Shown piece after piece: positions 9,106 to 18,370 of a stretch of 64,000 nt of DNA. The notes below the pieces were generated by a model. The model was given only the letters and a program-made list of their open reading frames with translations, was not told where the DNA came from and did not search any database. Position 1 is the first letter of the stretch. Each line of letters starts with the position of its first letter. This DNA comes from Pseudomonas sp. NC02 (GTDB taxonomy: Bacteria > Pseudomonadota > Gammaproteobacteria > Pseudomonadales > Pseudomonadaceae), in assembly GCF_002874965.1 (NCBI RefSeq), contig NZ_CP025624.1:5828001-5892000 (forward strand), read 5' to 3'. Position numbers and translations under genes: made by a program.

Positions 9106-10056
9106 ATGCGAATTGCCCTCCTGGCATTTCCCCGCGTGCAAATGCTGGATGTCGTGGGCCCTGCCGATGTGTTCGCTGAAGCGGCCAGGCAATTGGGCAA
9201 TTCCCGTGCATACCGGATCTCGGTCATCGGTACCGTCGCCGGGCAGATCAAGGGAACCAATGGGCTTCGCCTGGCCACGGATGACTCCATCGAGACGTTC
9301 AAGGGGGCTATCGATACGCTGCTGATCGCAGGAAGCCCCAGCGTGAATGATGTGGCACACGACGCCCACCTGCGGGACTGGGTGTGCTACCAGGCCACGC
9401 GCGTGCGGCGGATAGGCTCGGTTTGCAGTGGCGCTTTTGTGCTGGGGGCTGCTGGCTTGCTGGTCGGGCGACGCGTCACCACGCACTGGAATTCCAGTGC
9501 ATTGCTGGCCAGGCAATACCCCGATGCCGTGGTCGAACCGGACAGCATTTTTATCCGCGACGGTAACCTGTACACCTCCGCCGGTGTGACGGCCGGTATG
9601 GATCTGGCGCTCGCGTTAGTCGAGGAGGACCACGGCCGGGATTTGGCGCTCAGTGTGGCCAGGGAAATGGTGATGTACTTCAAACGGCCGGGCGGCCAGT
9701 CACAGTTCAGCGCCCAACTGGCGGCACAGACCGCAGAGCGCACGAACATTCGCCAGATACAGACCTATATCGTCGACAACCTGGCCGCAGACCTGAGCGT
9801 GGCATTGCTGGCCCAACGCGCTGACATGAGCGAACGCAACTTTGCCCGGGTATTCAAGGCCGAGGGTGGATTCACCCCTGCCGAGTTCGTGGAGCTGGCA
9901 CGTATCGACCAGGCACGGCGGCTGATCGAAGGCTCGAATGTCTCGCTCAAACGCCTGGCCGATCAGGTCGGCTATGCCAATGTTGATGGGTTCCGGCGCG
10001 CCTTCGTTCGCCGCCTGGGCGTTACCCCCAGCGACTACCGCAAGCGCTTCTTGTAG
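9106..10056 (+). CDS. GlxA-family transcriptional regulator (DJ-1/PfpI domain plus AraC HTH)
   Basis: 316-residue regulator. Residues about 1-190 form a DJ-1/PfpI-like class I amidotransferase domain with the nucleophile-elbow region SVCSGAFVLGAAGLL. Residues about 215-316 form an AraC/XylS double helix-turn-helix (LSVALLAQRADMSERNFARVF, then ISLKRLADQVGY-type second HTH). In this family the N-terminal domain normally senses a ligand rather than catalyses. It is divergent from the TDT channel gene with 114 nt between starts, a layout that suggests, but does not prove, regulation of that gene. Confidence 0.9.
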   Translation: MRIALLAFPRVQMLDVVGPADVFAEAARQLGNSRAYRISVIGTVAGQIKGTNGLRLATDDSIETFKGAIDTLLIAGSPSVNDVAHDAHLRDWVCYQATRVRRIGSVCSGAFVLGAAGLLVGRRVTTHWNSSALLARQYPDAVVEPDSIFIRDGNLYTSAGVTAGMDLALALVEEDHGRDLALSVAREMVMYFKRPGGQSQFSAQLAAQTAERTNIRQIQTYIVDNLAADLSVALLAQRADMSERNFARVFKAEGGFTPAEFVELARIDQARRLIEGSNVSLKRLADQVGYANVDGFRRAFVRRLGVTPSDYRKRFL

Positions 10057-10069
10057 AAGCGCGACAGCC

Positions 10070-10963
10070 TCAGCCCAACGCCGTATCCATCACCATCATC
10101 AAGCAAAACCCGATACACAGCCCCAGGCTGGCGAGCTTGTCATGGCCATTGCGCCGCGACTCGGGAATGACTTCGTGAGTCACCACCAGCAGCATTGCCC
10201 CGGCGGCCAGCGCCAGCCCCAGCGGCAACAGCACCTGAGCCAGGCTCACCAGCCAGGCACACAGCACCGCAAACACCGGCTCCACCAGCCCTGACGCTGC
10301 GCCGATCAGGAACGCCTTGACCCGCGACATCCCTGCCCCGGCCAGCACCAACGCAATCACCAGTCCCTCCGGCACATCCTGCAAGGCAATACCCATGGCG
10401 AGGCTGTCGGCATCCGGCATGCCGCCGCCTGCCGAGACACCCACGGCCATGCCTTCGGGAATGTTGTGGGCAATGATGGCGAACACAAACAGCCAGATAC
10501 GCGGCGGTATCACCGGATGATCCGGACTGCCCACCAGCATTTCCGGGCTCGCGCCGGAGACCTTGCGATCCACCAGATACAGCCCGAACGCGCCCAGCAT
10601 GATGCCGAAACTGATCAATCCACTGGCGCCCCATGGCGTCAGCCCCAGGCTTTGGGCAGCCGCAATACCCGGCACGATCAGCGAAAACGCCGTAGCGGCC
10701 AACATCACCCCGGCACCGAAGCCGAGCAGCGTGTCGCTCACCGCCAATGGCATCCGGCGGATCACCAGTACCGGCACGGCACCCAGGGCGGTGCCGAGCG
10801 CGCAGATGGCCCCGCCCTGCAAGGCACGCAGGATGCGCGGTTCCAGGTCAAGCCAGGCCAGCCCTTGGGCCACCAGCAATGCAGTTCCTGCCAATAGCAG
10901 CAGCGAGCCAAACGCATAACGAAACATTCGCACGCTGCTGATCGCCAGTGTTTCAGTGCCCAT
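10070..10963 (-). CDS. ZIP-family divalent metal transporter
   Basis: 297-residue inner-membrane protein with about eight transmembrane helices. The ZIP metal site motifs are HNIPEG and, later, QDVPEG, where the first residue is Gln instead of the more usual His. This change may alter metal preference. It follows sodA on the same strand by 31 nt, matching P. aeruginosa where a ZIP-like gene lies behind the Fur-regulated fagA-fumC-orfX-sodM genes. I infer a role in manganese or zinc supply in iron limitation. The start ATG has AAGG 6 nt upstream. Confidence 0.85.
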   Translation of the reverse strand: MGTETLAISSVRMFRYAFGSLLLLAGTALLVAQGLAWLDLEPRILRALQGGAICALGTALGAVPVLVIRRMPLAVSDTLLGFGAGVMLAATAFSLIVPGIAAAQSLGLTPWGASGLISFGIMLGAFGLYLVDRKVSGASPEMLVGSPDHPVIPPRIWLFVFAIIAHNIPEGMAVGVSAGGGMPDADSLAMGIALQDVPEGLVIALVLAGAGMSRVKAFLIGAASGLVEPVFAVLCAWLVSLAQVLLPLGLALAAGAMLLVVTHEVIPESRRNGHDKLASLGLCIGFCLMMVMDTALG

Positions 10964-10994
10964 AGTCGGCCTTAGATCTTGTTATAGAGGAGTT

Positions 10995-11606
10995 TCAGCC
11001 CAGCGCAGCCTGGTAGCGGCCGGCAACTTCCGGCCAGTTGATGACGCTGTAGAACGCATTGATGTATTCCGGACGACGGTTCTGGTACAGCAGGTAATAA
11101 GCGTGTTCCCAGACGTCCAGGCCGAGGATTGGCGTATTGCCGTTCATCAACGGGCTGTCCTGGTTGCCGCTGCTTTCCACCACCAGGGTCTTTTGCGGCG
11201 TCACGCTCAACCACGCCCAGCCGCTGCCGAAACGGGTCAAGGCAGCTTTGGTGAAGGCCTCTTTGAAGGCGTCGAAACCGCCCAACTGCTCGTCGATGGC
11301 GTCACCCAGCGCGCCGTCTGGCTTGCCGCCGCCCTTGGGCGACATGACAGCCCAGAACAACGAGTGGTTGGCGTGGCCGCCGCCCTGGTTGATCACCGCC
11401 GCCCGGAGTTTTTCCGGCAGTTGCTGGACGCTGGACACCAGTTTCTCCACCGGCCAAGCGGCAAACTCGGTGCCTTCGACGGCTGCGTTGAGGTTGTTGA
11501 TGTAGGTCTGGTGGTGCTTGGTGTAATGGATCTCCATGGTTTGTGCGTCGATATGCGGTTCAAGGGCATCGTAGGCGTAAGGCAAGGCCGGCAAGGTGTA
11601 GGACAT
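10995..11606 (-). CDS. sodA: Superoxide dismutase, Mn type (SodA/SodM)
   Basis: Converts superoxide to peroxide and oxygen in the cytoplasm. The 203-residue protein has metal ligands His27 (EIHYTKHH), His81 ([11 protein letters not shown]) and the DVWEHAYY Asp/His pair. GGGHANH and the SGNQDSP segment, with Gln following Asn, are features of Mn rather than Fe enzymes. ATG 11604-11606 has GGAG about 9 nt upstream; a longer frame to 11699 overlaps orfX and lacks homology. As an iron-starvation replacement for Fe-SOD it fits its Fur-box operon. Confidence 0.96.
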   Translation of the reverse strand: MSYTLPALPYAYDALEPHIDAQTMEIHYTKHHQTYINNLNAAVEGTEFAAWPVEKLVSSVQQLPEKLRAAVINQGGGHANHSLFWAVMSPKGGGKPDGALGDAIDEQLGGFDAFKEAFTKAALTRFGSGWAWLSVTPQKTLVVESSGNQDSPLMNGNTPILGLDVWEHAYYLLYQNRRPEYINAFYSVINWPEVAGRYQAALG

Positions 11607-11607
11607 A

Positions 11608-12051
11608 TCAATGAGCTCCATAAAAAGGGCTGTTGCGGGTCGACGCATCCGATGGCGCCACGTTGCTGCCCAGCAGGCGGTGGGTACGTGGGTACTCACC
11701 GTGATCGCTGATGAAATTCAGCAGTTCGACGTAGGTCTTGCTGCTCTGACGCAGGGCCGCTTCCCGCAATAGCGGGTTAAGACGGGTGTCTTGCATGGTC
11801 TGCAACAGGCGCTGGTGAATGGCGCAGAGGTATTCCGCGCTTTCTTCCGGCTGGTTCAGGCGCAAGTGCAGGTCGGCCAGGTTGTGATGGGAAATGACGC
11901 AAGCCGCCACCGCTTCGTCGGCATCCGCCCAGCGCTCAAACAACACTTGAGCCAGGGCCAGGGCTTGCAGGTAGGCCTCGCGGGCATCTACCAGCTCGCC
12001 CGCCATAAAGCAGCGATTGGCCCGTTCGATCGTGCGTTTCCAGTGCTCCAT
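11608..12051 (-). CDS. Conserved hypothetical protein OrfX of the fumC-sodA operon
   Basis: 147-residue soluble protein, mostly helical, without signal peptide. Helical repeats ([28 protein letters not shown], then [27 protein letters not shown]) suggest tetratricopeptide-like packing, though I cannot assign a formal TPR. It lies between fumC and sodA, ending 1 nt before the sodA ATG, so translation is likely coupled. The gene at this position in P. aeruginosa is called orfX; its function is unknown. Position implies induction in iron limitation. Confidence 0.8.
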   Translation of the reverse strand: MEHWKRTIERANRCFMAGELVDAREAYLQALALAQVLFERWADADEAVAACVISHHNLADLHLRLNQPEESAEYLCAIHQRLLQTMQDTRLNPLLREAALRQSSKTYVELLNFISDHGEYPRTHRLLGSNVAPSDASTRNSPFYGAH

Positions 12052-12078
12052 GGTGAGCCTCCAAAGCAGGGTCGGTGA

Positions 12079-13455
12079 TTACACGCCGCCGGCCGTGAGC
12101 TTTTCCGGATCCAGCAGGATTTCCAGTTGGCTGCGGGGCAAGTCGGTATGTTCGAGCGCCACCTCAATCACCGGACGGCCTTGTTGATAGGCCTTCTTGG
12201 CGATTTCGGCGGCCTTTTGGTAACCGATGATCGGGTTGAGTGCGGTCACCAGGATCGGATTGCGCGACAGCGCTTCCTTGAGCTTGGCTTCGTTGACCTT
12301 GAAGCTGGCGATGGCCTTGTCGGCCAGCAGTCGGCTGGAGTTGGCCAGCAACTCCAGGCTGCCGAGCAGGTTCTGGGCAATGATCGGCAGCATCACGTTG
12401 AGTTCGAAGTTGCCGGACTGGCCGGCGATGGTAATCACCGTGTCGTTGCCGATGACTTGTGCGGCAACCATGGCGGTGGCTTCCGGGATCACCGGGTTGA
12501 CCTTGCCGGGCATGATCGAAGAGCCCGGCTGCAGGCCTTCCAGCTCGATTTCACCAAGGCCCGCCAATGGGCCGGAGTTCATCCAGCGCAGGTCGTTGGC
12601 GATTTTCATCAGGGACACGGCGGTGGTCTTGAGCTGCCCGGAGACCGCGACGGCCGTGTCCTGGGAGCCGATCAGCGCGAACAGGTTCTTGCCTGGGGTG
12701 AACTGGACGTGGGTCAGGCTGCTCAGTTGCTGGCTGAAGCGCGCTGCAAACTCCGGATGCGCATTGATCCCGGTGCCGACTGCAGTGCCACCCTGGGCCA
12801 GCGCCTGCAAACTCGGCAGCAGGTCTTGCAGATGACCGATATTGGCCTTGAGCTGCTGCGCCCAGCCATTGAGCACCTGGCTCATGCGCACCGGCATGGC
12901 GTCCATCAGATGCGTCCGACCGGTCTTGACGAAACGGTGCACCTCCTCGGCCTTGTGCTCGATCACCTGGACCAGGTGCAGCAGCGCCGGCAGGGTCTGT
13001 TCGTGCAGCACCAGTGCCGCGCTGACGTGAATGGTGGTCGGGATGATGTCATTGCTGCTCTGGCCGCAGTTGACGTGATCGTTAGGGTTGACCGGCTCGC
13101 CCAGCAAGCGGCTGGCGAGGGTCGCAATCACTTCGTTGGCGTTCATGTTGGAGCTGGTGCCGGAACCGGTCTGGAAGATATCCACCGGGAAATGCTGCAT
13201 GAAATCGCCTTCCAGCAAGCCTTGGGCGGCATCAACGATGGCCTTGCCCTGGGCTTCGCTCAGTTGTTTCAGCTCGACGTTGGCTTTAGCAGCGGCAGCC
13301 TTGGCCAGGATCAACGCACGAATGAACTGCGCCGGCATGCGCTGGTGGCTGATGGGAAAGTTGTTCACCGCACGCTGGGTTTGTGCGCTATACAAGGCTT
13401 CGGCGGGCACTTGCAGTTCGCCCATGCTGTCGCGTTCGATACGGGTGTTACTCAT
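12079..13455 (-). CDS. fumC: Class II fumarate hydratase FumC
   Basis: Iron-free fumarase of the TCA cycle that replaces Fe-S class I fumarase when iron is scarce. The 458 residues contain the fumarase/aspartase signature GSSIMPGKVNP, the substrate loop region TGSGTSSNMNANEV and GRTHLMDAMP. ATG 13453-13455 gives the conserved MSNTRIERDSMGEL and has AAGGA upstream; further upstream reading is out of family. It overlaps the 3' end of fagA by 8 bp, indicating translational coupling. Confidence 0.97.
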   Translation of the reverse strand: MSNTRIERDSMGELQVPAEALYSAQTQRAVNNFPISHQRMPAQFIRALILAKAAAAKANVELKQLSEAQGKAIVDAAQGLLEGDFMQHFPVDIFQTGSGTSSNMNANEVIATLASRLLGEPVNPNDHVNCGQSSNDIIPTTIHVSAALVLHEQTLPALLHLVQVIEHKAEEVHRFVKTGRTHLMDAMPVRMSQVLNGWAQQLKANIGHLQDLLPSLQALAQGGTAVGTGINAHPEFAARFSQQLSSLTHVQFTPGKNLFALIGSQDTAVAVSGQLKTTAVSLMKIANDLRWMNSGPLAGLGEIELEGLQPGSSIMPGKVNPVIPEATAMVAAQVIGNDTVITIAGQSGNFELNVMLPIIAQNLLGSLELLANSSRLLADKAIASFKVNEAKLKEALSRNPILVTALNPIIGYQKAAEIAKKAYQQGRPVIEVALEHTDLPRSQLEILLDPEKLTAGGV

Positions 13456-13843
13456 CGGAAGATCCTTGCACCAGGTCAGAAACAGAAATGGAAGGCAGCA
13501 ATTCGCAGGTCGCCAATTGCCAGGCAAAGGTCTGCCAGCGCTTGAGGCGGCAGGCACAGTGGGAAAGTTTTTCTAGGTCGCGCAACGGGCGCCAGGCCTG
13601 GTCCAGGCACATGGACCGCCAGTGCCAGGGCAAGGCGATGTCGGAGGCGGTGTCCAGCAGCAGGCGGAATGAGGTTTCGCCGATGGTCCACGGGTGGGTC
13701 GCAGTGCAACAGGCGAGGTACCGGCCTTCGGCCAGATAATGTTCGATCAGGCGGGGCTCGTCGGGAGCAAGGCCGCAACGAATCTGACGACTCATCCAAC
13801 GCCAGCTTTCCAGGTAGGGATCCTCATGCAGGACAGAACTCAT
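13448..13843 (-). CDS. fagA: FagA, Fur-associated gene A
   Basis: 131-residue protein of unknown biochemical function, first gene of the iron-repressed fagA-fumC-orfX-sodA operon. It is rich in Trp, Cys and Leu (YLESWRWMSRQIRCG, RYLACCTATHPW) and has no signal peptide or clear membrane segment. Identification rests on position and on the Fur-box sequence immediately upstream. ATG 13841-13843 is preferred. The 3' end overlaps fumC by 8 bp. Confidence 0.8.
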   Translation of the reverse strand: MSSVLHEDPYLESWRWMSRQIRCGLAPDEPRLIEHYLAEGRYLACCTATHPWTIGETSFRLLLDTASDIALPWHWRSMCLDQAWRPLRDLEKLSHCACRLKRWQTFAWQLATCELLPSISVSDLVQGSSDE

Positions 13844-13859
13844 GATCCACACTCATTCG

Positions 13860-13896
13860 GTAATGATATTTATTATTAAATGATATTGAGAATCAA
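13860..13896 (-). promoter_or_regulatory. Fur box of the fagA-fumC-orfX-sodA operon
   Basis: AT-rich stretch immediately upstream of fagA containing overlapping Fur-like repeats. TGATATT-G-AGAATCA at 13881-13895 matches 11 of 14 fixed positions of the 7-1-7 motif TGATAAT-N-ATTATCA, and TAATGATATTTATTATTAAA adjoins it. Two or more Fur dimers could bind. Iron-dependent control of this operon is established in P. aeruginosa. Confidence 0.75.
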
Positions 13897-13934
13897 AACA
13901 AGAGCCTGAGGGAATCACTCGGAATTCCAGGCAC

Positions 13935-13968
13935 AAAAAAAGGCGCGCCACCCAATGGGTGGCGCGCC
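13935..13968 (-). terminator. Rho-independent terminator of pmbA
   Basis: 12-bp perfect GC-rich stem (13942-13953 with 13957-13968) and 3-nt loop. On the minus strand it is followed by a run of T (A-run at 13935-13941 on the plus strand). It lies between the pmbA stop and the Fur box. Confidence 0.92.
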
Positions 13969-13992
13969 TTCTTTATGGCGTCTGTGGGCGGA

Positions 13993-15339
13993 CTAGCTGC
14001 CGGCGACGGTCATCTTTTCGATCAACACCGAACCGGTGCGGATGTTGCTGCGCAGTTCCAGGTCATTACCCACCGCGACAATCTGCTTGAACATGTCACG
14101 CATGTTGCCCGCGATGGTCACTTCCTGCACGGCGAACTGGATTTCGCCGTTTTCCACCCAGAAACCCGCCGCACCACGGGAGTAATCACCCGTGACCATA
14201 TTCAGGCCATGGCCCATCAACTCGGTGACCAGCAAGCCACGGCCCATGCGCCGCAACAGCGCCGCCTGGTCTTCATCGCCATGGGTGATGAACAGGTTGT
14301 GTACGCCACCGGAGTTGGCGGTGCTTGGCAGGCCGAGTTTGCGACCGGCGTAGGTGCCCAGCACATAGGACACCAGCTCACCGTTCTCGACGAACGGCTT
14401 GGCATAGGTGGCCAGGCCATCACCGTCAAACGACGAACTGCCCATGGCGCGCATCAGGTGCGGGCGCTCATCGATGGTCAGCCATTCCGGGAACAGCTTC
14501 TGGCCAATCGCACCTTCCAGGAACGACGACTTGCGGTACAGGTTGCCGCCGGAAATCGCCCCAAGGAAACTGCCGAACAAACCACCGGCCAGTTCCGCCG
14601 AGAACAACACCGGCACTTCACAGGTCGGCACCGGGCGCGCGCCCAGGCGGCTGGCAGCACGCTGCGCGGCACGCTGGCCGATGAGTACCGGGTCCATCAG
14701 CAATTCGCCCTGGCGGTTCACGTCGTACCAGTAATCACGCTGCATCTGGCCGTTGGCTTCGGCGATCATCACGCAACTCAGGCTGTGACGCGTCGAGGCA
14801 TAACCGCCGATAAAACCGTGGCTGTTGCCGTATACGCGGCAACCCTGATGAGTACTCAAGGTGGTGCCATCGGCGTTCTTGATCCGGCTGTCGGCATCGA
14901 ATGCCGCCGCTTCACAGGTCAAAGCCTGTTCAATAGCCTGTTCCGGGGTGATGTCCCAGGCATGGAACAGGTCAAAATCCTTCAAGTCCCGAGCCATCAG
15001 GGCTGCATCAGCCAGGCCGGAGCTTTCATCTTCGGAGGTGTGCTTGGCAATCGCCAGCGCTGCTGCAACGGTTTCGCGAATCGCTTCCGGGCCGCTGGCA
15101 GAAGTGCTGGCCGAGCCCTTGCGCTGGCCCACGTACAAGGTGATGCCAAACCCCTGGTCGCGGTTGAATTCGACGGTTTCCACTTCCCGCTGGCGCACCG
15201 AAGTCGACAACCCCTGCTCCAGGGACACCGCCACTTCACAGGCACTGGCCCCCTGGCGCTTGGCCTCGGCAATGATCTGCTCGACTTGTTCCTGCAGTGC
15301 CGGTAACGCTTGCGGACCGACGCTTTGGGCTGCACTCAT
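13993..15339 (-). CDS. pmbA: PmbA (TldE), subunit of the TldD/TldE metalloprotease
   Basis: Non-catalytic partner of TldD, needed for maturation of peptides such as microcin B17 and for CcdA degradation in E. coli. The 448-residue protein shows the family segments MARDLKDFDLF, GRKLGLPSTANSGGVHN and TGDYSRGAAGFWVENGEI, and lacks the HExxxH zinc motif present in TldD. ATG 15339 has GGAG 7-8 nt upstream; a GTG 12 nt earlier would start inside that ribosome-binding site. tldD lies nearby on the same strand, separated by the oppositely oriented darP. Confidence 0.95.
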   Translation of the reverse strand: MSAAQSVGPQALPALQEQVEQIIAEAKRQGASACEVAVSLEQGLSTSVRQREVETVEFNRDQGFGITLYVGQRKGSASTSASGPEAIRETVAAALAIAKHTSEDESSGLADAALMARDLKDFDLFHAWDITPEQAIEQALTCEAAAFDADSRIKNADGTTLSTHQGCRVYGNSHGFIGGYASTRHSLSCVMIAEANGQMQRDYWYDVNRQGELLMDPVLIGQRAAQRAASRLGARPVPTCEVPVLFSAELAGGLFGSFLGAISGGNLYRKSSFLEGAIGQKLFPEWLTIDERPHLMRAMGSSSFDGDGLATYAKPFVENGELVSYVLGTYAGRKLGLPSTANSGGVHNLFITHGDEDQAALLRRMGRGLLVTELMGHGLNMVTGDYSRGAAGFWVENGEIQFAVQEVTIAGNMRDMFKQIVAVGNDLELRSNIRTGSVLIEKMTVAGS

Positions 15340-15447
15340 GGTTTTCTCCACTCAAATTCTGCTTTCGGTTAAGGCCTTCTAGCGACCGGGCCGGACAAGC
15401 GGCCCCCGACTGGTTATCATGGCGGCGTTTCTTTGCGGACTGCCACC

Positions 15448-15969
15448 ATGGTTGATTCTTACGACGACTCCCTCGATGGGGAGAAAAGCAAATCTCAGGT
15501 CAAACGCGAGCTGCATGCTCTGGTTGACCTCGGCGAGCGCCTTACAACACTCAAGCCTGACTTGTGTGCAAAACTGCCATTGACCGACGCCCTGCGCCGG
15601 GCTCTGAACGATGCGCCCAAGCACACCGCGAATATCGCGCGTAAACGGCACCTCATGTTCATCGGCAAACTGATGCGCGACCAGGACACTGACGCCATTC
15701 TGACGTTGCTCGATCAACTCGATGCCTCCACTCGCCAGTACAACGAGCGCTTCCATAACCTGGAACGCTGGCGTGATCGCCTGATCGCTGGCGATGACGC
15801 GGTACTGGAGAAGTTCGTCATCGAGTACCCGGATGCCGATCGCCAACAATTGCGCTCCCTGATCCGTCAGGCCCAGCACGAACTGGCGCAAAGCAAGCCA
15901 CCGGCCTCCAGCCGAAAAATCTTCAAATACATCCGTGAGCTGGACGATAGTCAACGCGGCCTGCGCTGA
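15448..15969 (+). CDS. darP: DarP (YjgA), 50S subunit assembly factor
   Basis: 173-residue acidic, helical protein of the DUF615/YjgA family that associates with late 50S precursors. Recognisable segments are [40 protein letters not shown] and the C-terminal [14 protein letters not shown] 15448 gives the family start MVDSYDD; a TTG 15 nt upstream is less likely. It sits alone on the plus strand between pmbA and tldD, as in other pseudomonads. A GC-rich hairpin at 15981-16001 follows without a clear U-run. Confidence 0.92.
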   Translation: MVDSYDDSLDGEKSKSQVKRELHALVDLGERLTTLKPDLCAKLPLTDALRRALNDAPKHTANIARKRHLMFIGKLMRDQDTDAILTLLDQLDASTRQYNERFHNLERWRDRLIAGDDAVLEKFVIEYPDADRQQLRSLIRQAQHELAQSKPPASSRKIFKYIRELDDSQRGLR

Positions 15970-16014
15970 CCCTCTTCCCCGGGTGGCGGCCTTCGCCACC
16001 CGAAGCTCCCGTTC

Positions 16015-17457
16015 TTACGACCCCGTGCCCCCCACGGTGATCGCATCGATTTTCAAGGTTGGCTGGCCGACACCCACCGGCACCGACTGACCATCCTTGC
16101 CGCACGTCCCCACACCGCTGTCCAGCGACAGGTCGTTACCGACCATCGACACCTTGCTCATGGCTTCCGGGCCGTTGCCAATCAACGTTGCACCCTTGAC
16201 CGGCGCGGTGATCTTGCCGTCTTCGATCAAATACGCCTCGCTGGTGGAGAACACGAACTTGCCGCTGGTGATGTCCACCTGCCCACCACCGAGGTTGGCG
16301 CAGTAGATGCCGCGTTTCACCGAGGCGATGATTTCGGCCGGATCGCTTTCGCCGCCGAGCATGTAGGTGTTGGTCATGCGCGGCATCGGCAGGTGCGCGT
16401 AGGACTCGCGACGACCGTTACCGGTGCGGGCCACGCCCATCAGGCGCGCGTTGAGCTTGTCTTGCATGTAGCCCTTGAGCACACCGTTTTCGATCAGCGT
16501 GGTGCACTCGGTCGGGGTGCCTTCGTCATCGACGCTCAACGAACCGCGACGCCCGGCCAGGGTACCGTCATCGACGATGGTGCAGAGCTTGGACGCAACC
16601 ATCTCGCCCATGCGCCCGCTGTAGGCGGAACTGCCCTTGCGGTTGAAGTCACCTTCCAGGCCGTGGCCCACGGCTTCATGCAACAGCACGCCGGACCAGC
16701 CGGAACCCAGCACCACCGGCAACGTACCGGCCGGTGCCGGAATTGCTTCCAGATTGACCAGGGCCTGGCGCAACGCTTCACGGGCATACCCCATGGAGCG
16801 GTCTTCGGTGAGGAAATAACGGTAGTCGGTACGCCCACCGCCGCCATGGCCACCGCGCTCGCGACGGCCATTCTGTTCAACGATCACGCTGACATTGAAG
16901 CGCACCAGCGGCCGCACATCCGCCGCCAGGCCGCCATCGGTGGAGGCCACGAGGATGCGTTCCCACACCCCGGCCATGCTTACGGTGACTTGCTGGATAC
17001 GCGGATCCAGGGCGCGGGTCGCCGCGTCCACACGCTTGAGCAGCTCGACCTTTTCGGCGCGGCTGATCACTTCCAATGGGTTATCCGGGGCATACAGCTG
17101 GGCCACGTCCTGGGTGCTGAACGCCTGCACCGTGCCGTTTTGCCCGGCACGGGAGATCGAACGCGCTGCGCGAGCCGCCAGCCCCAGGGCTTCCAGGGTG
17201 ATGGCGTTGCTGTAGGCAAAGCCGGTTTTTTCACCGGACTGCGCACGCACACCCACGCCTTGGTCGAGGTTGAAGCTGCCTTCCTTGACGATCCCGTCTT
17301 CCAGGGCCCAGGACTCGGAAATCTGCCCCTGGAAATACAGGTCCGCAGCGTCGATGCCTGGCCCGGCCAGATCGCCGAGGACCGTTTGCAAGCTTTCGAT
17401 GGTCACGCCACCAGGCGCCAGGAGGTGTTCACTGACTGAGGACAACAACTCGCTCAT
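16015..17457 (-). CDS. tldD: TldD metalloprotease subunit
   Basis: Catalytic subunit of the TldD/TldE protease. The 480-residue protein has the zinc-binding HExxxH motif in [14 protein letters not shown] and the C-terminal [17 protein letters not shown] region. ATG 17455-17457 ([13 protein letters not shown]) gives the usual family length; the frame is open for about 90 codons upstream, but that part overlaps the next gene and has no family resemblance. The nitrilase-like gene lies 16 nt upstream on the same strand, so the two are probably co-transcribed. Confidence 0.96.
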   Translation of the reverse strand: MSELLSSVSEHLLAPGGVTIESLQTVLGDLAGPGIDAADLYFQGQISESWALEDGIVKEGSFNLDQGVGVRAQSGEKTGFAYSNAITLEALGLAARAARSISRAGQNGTVQAFSTQDVAQLYAPDNPLEVISRAEKVELLKRVDAATRALDPRIQQVTVSMAGVWERILVASTDGGLAADVRPLVRFNVSVIVEQNGRRERGGHGGGGRTDYRYFLTEDRSMGYAREALRQALVNLEAIPAPAGTLPVVLGSGWSGVLLHEAVGHGLEGDFNRKGSSAYSGRMGEMVASKLCTIVDDGTLAGRRGSLSVDDEGTPTECTTLIENGVLKGYMQDKLNARLMGVARTGNGRRESYAHLPMPRMTNTYMLGGESDPAEIIASVKRGIYCANLGGGQVDITSGKFVFSTSEAYLIEDGKITAPVKGATLIGNGPEAMSKVSMVGNDLSLDSGVGTCGKDGQSVPVGVGQPTLKIDAITVGGTGS

Positions 17458-17473
17458 AGGTTTGGCCTTAAAT

Positions 17474-18322
17474 TCATCGTTCTGAAGCAGGTCGCTGTGC
17501 GCCCTGCGAGAAAAAGCGCCGGTGGCCCGCCACCGGCATGCGCGTCCGTATCGACGCCTGTTCGCTGCTATCGCGTTCGGCCAACAACACCGCCTCGCCT
17601 TGATCCTGTTGTGCCAGCACGCGCCCCCATGGGTCGATGATCGCTGCATGCCCGAAGGTTTCCCTGGGCCCCGGATGCACGCCACCCTGGGCGGCCGCCA
17701 GCAGGTAGCACTGGGTCTCGATGGCACGCGCACGGATCAGCACATCCCAGTGCGCGGCGCCGGTTACCGCTGTAAAGGCCGAGGGCGCGGTGATCAACTC
17801 GGCACCCGCAGCGCGCAATTCGCTGTATAGCTCCGGGAAGCGCAAGTCGTAACACACCGTCAGCCCCAGGCGGCCGACCGGCGTATCCGCGACGACCACC
17901 TGGCTACCATGAGCATAGTCATCGGATTCACGATAACGACCCCGGGCATCGGCCACATCGACATCGAACAGGTGCAGCTTGTCGTAGCGGGCAACGATTT
18001 CGCCCTGATCATCGATCAGCAGCGAGCAGGCATTGGACTTGGCGTTCGGCTGATCCTTTGGGGGCAGCGGCAAAGTGCCGGCCACTATCCATAAGGTGAG
18101 GTCGCGGGCGGTCTGTTTCAACCATGGCAGGATCGGACCTTCGCCCAAGGCCTCGGCGCGACCGATATCGGCCACATCGCGACGGCCCATGGCGGCGAAG
18201 TTTTCCGGGAGTACCGCAAGCCTTGCACCGCCCGCCGCCGCTTGCTCCAGCAGGCGCCGAGCCTGAGCCAGGTTGGCCAGCACATCGCTTTGGCTGACCA
18301 TTTGAATTACCGCAAAGGACAT
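17474..18322 (-). CDS. Carbon-nitrogen hydrolase (Nit/omega-amidase-like)
   Basis: 282-residue nitrilase-superfamily enzyme with the Glu-Lys-Cys triad visible in [19 protein letters not shown] and [13 protein letters not shown]. The pattern resembles the Nit1/deaminated-glutathione amidase group, which repairs a side product of transaminases; the exact substrate cannot be read from sequence. ATG 18320-18322 ([10 protein letters not shown]) has GGAG about 9 nt upstream and is preferred over 18346. It lies between yhdP and tldD on the minus strand. Confidence 0.88.
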   Translation of the reverse strand: MSFAVIQMVSQSDVLANLAQARRLLEQAAAGGARLAVLPENFAAMGRRDVADIGRAEALGEGPILPWLKQTARDLTLWIVAGTLPLPPKDQPNAKSNACSLLIDDQGEIVARYDKLHLFDVDVADARGRYRESDDYAHGSQVVVADTPVGRLGLTVCYDLRFPELYSELRAAGAELITAPSAFTAVTGAAHWDVLIRARAIETQCYLLAAAQGGVHPGPRETFGHAAIIDPWGRVLAQQDQGEAVLLAERDSSEQASIRTRMPVAGHRRFFSQGAQRPASER

Positions 18323-18370
18323 GGGCCCACACTCCAGAAAAGGCATGAGGCCATGCTACTCCACAGGTAC

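Noticed and set aside
15981..16001. Hairpin GGGTGGCG/CGCCACCC between darP and tldD
   Set aside because: No U-run on either strand; too weak to list as a terminator.
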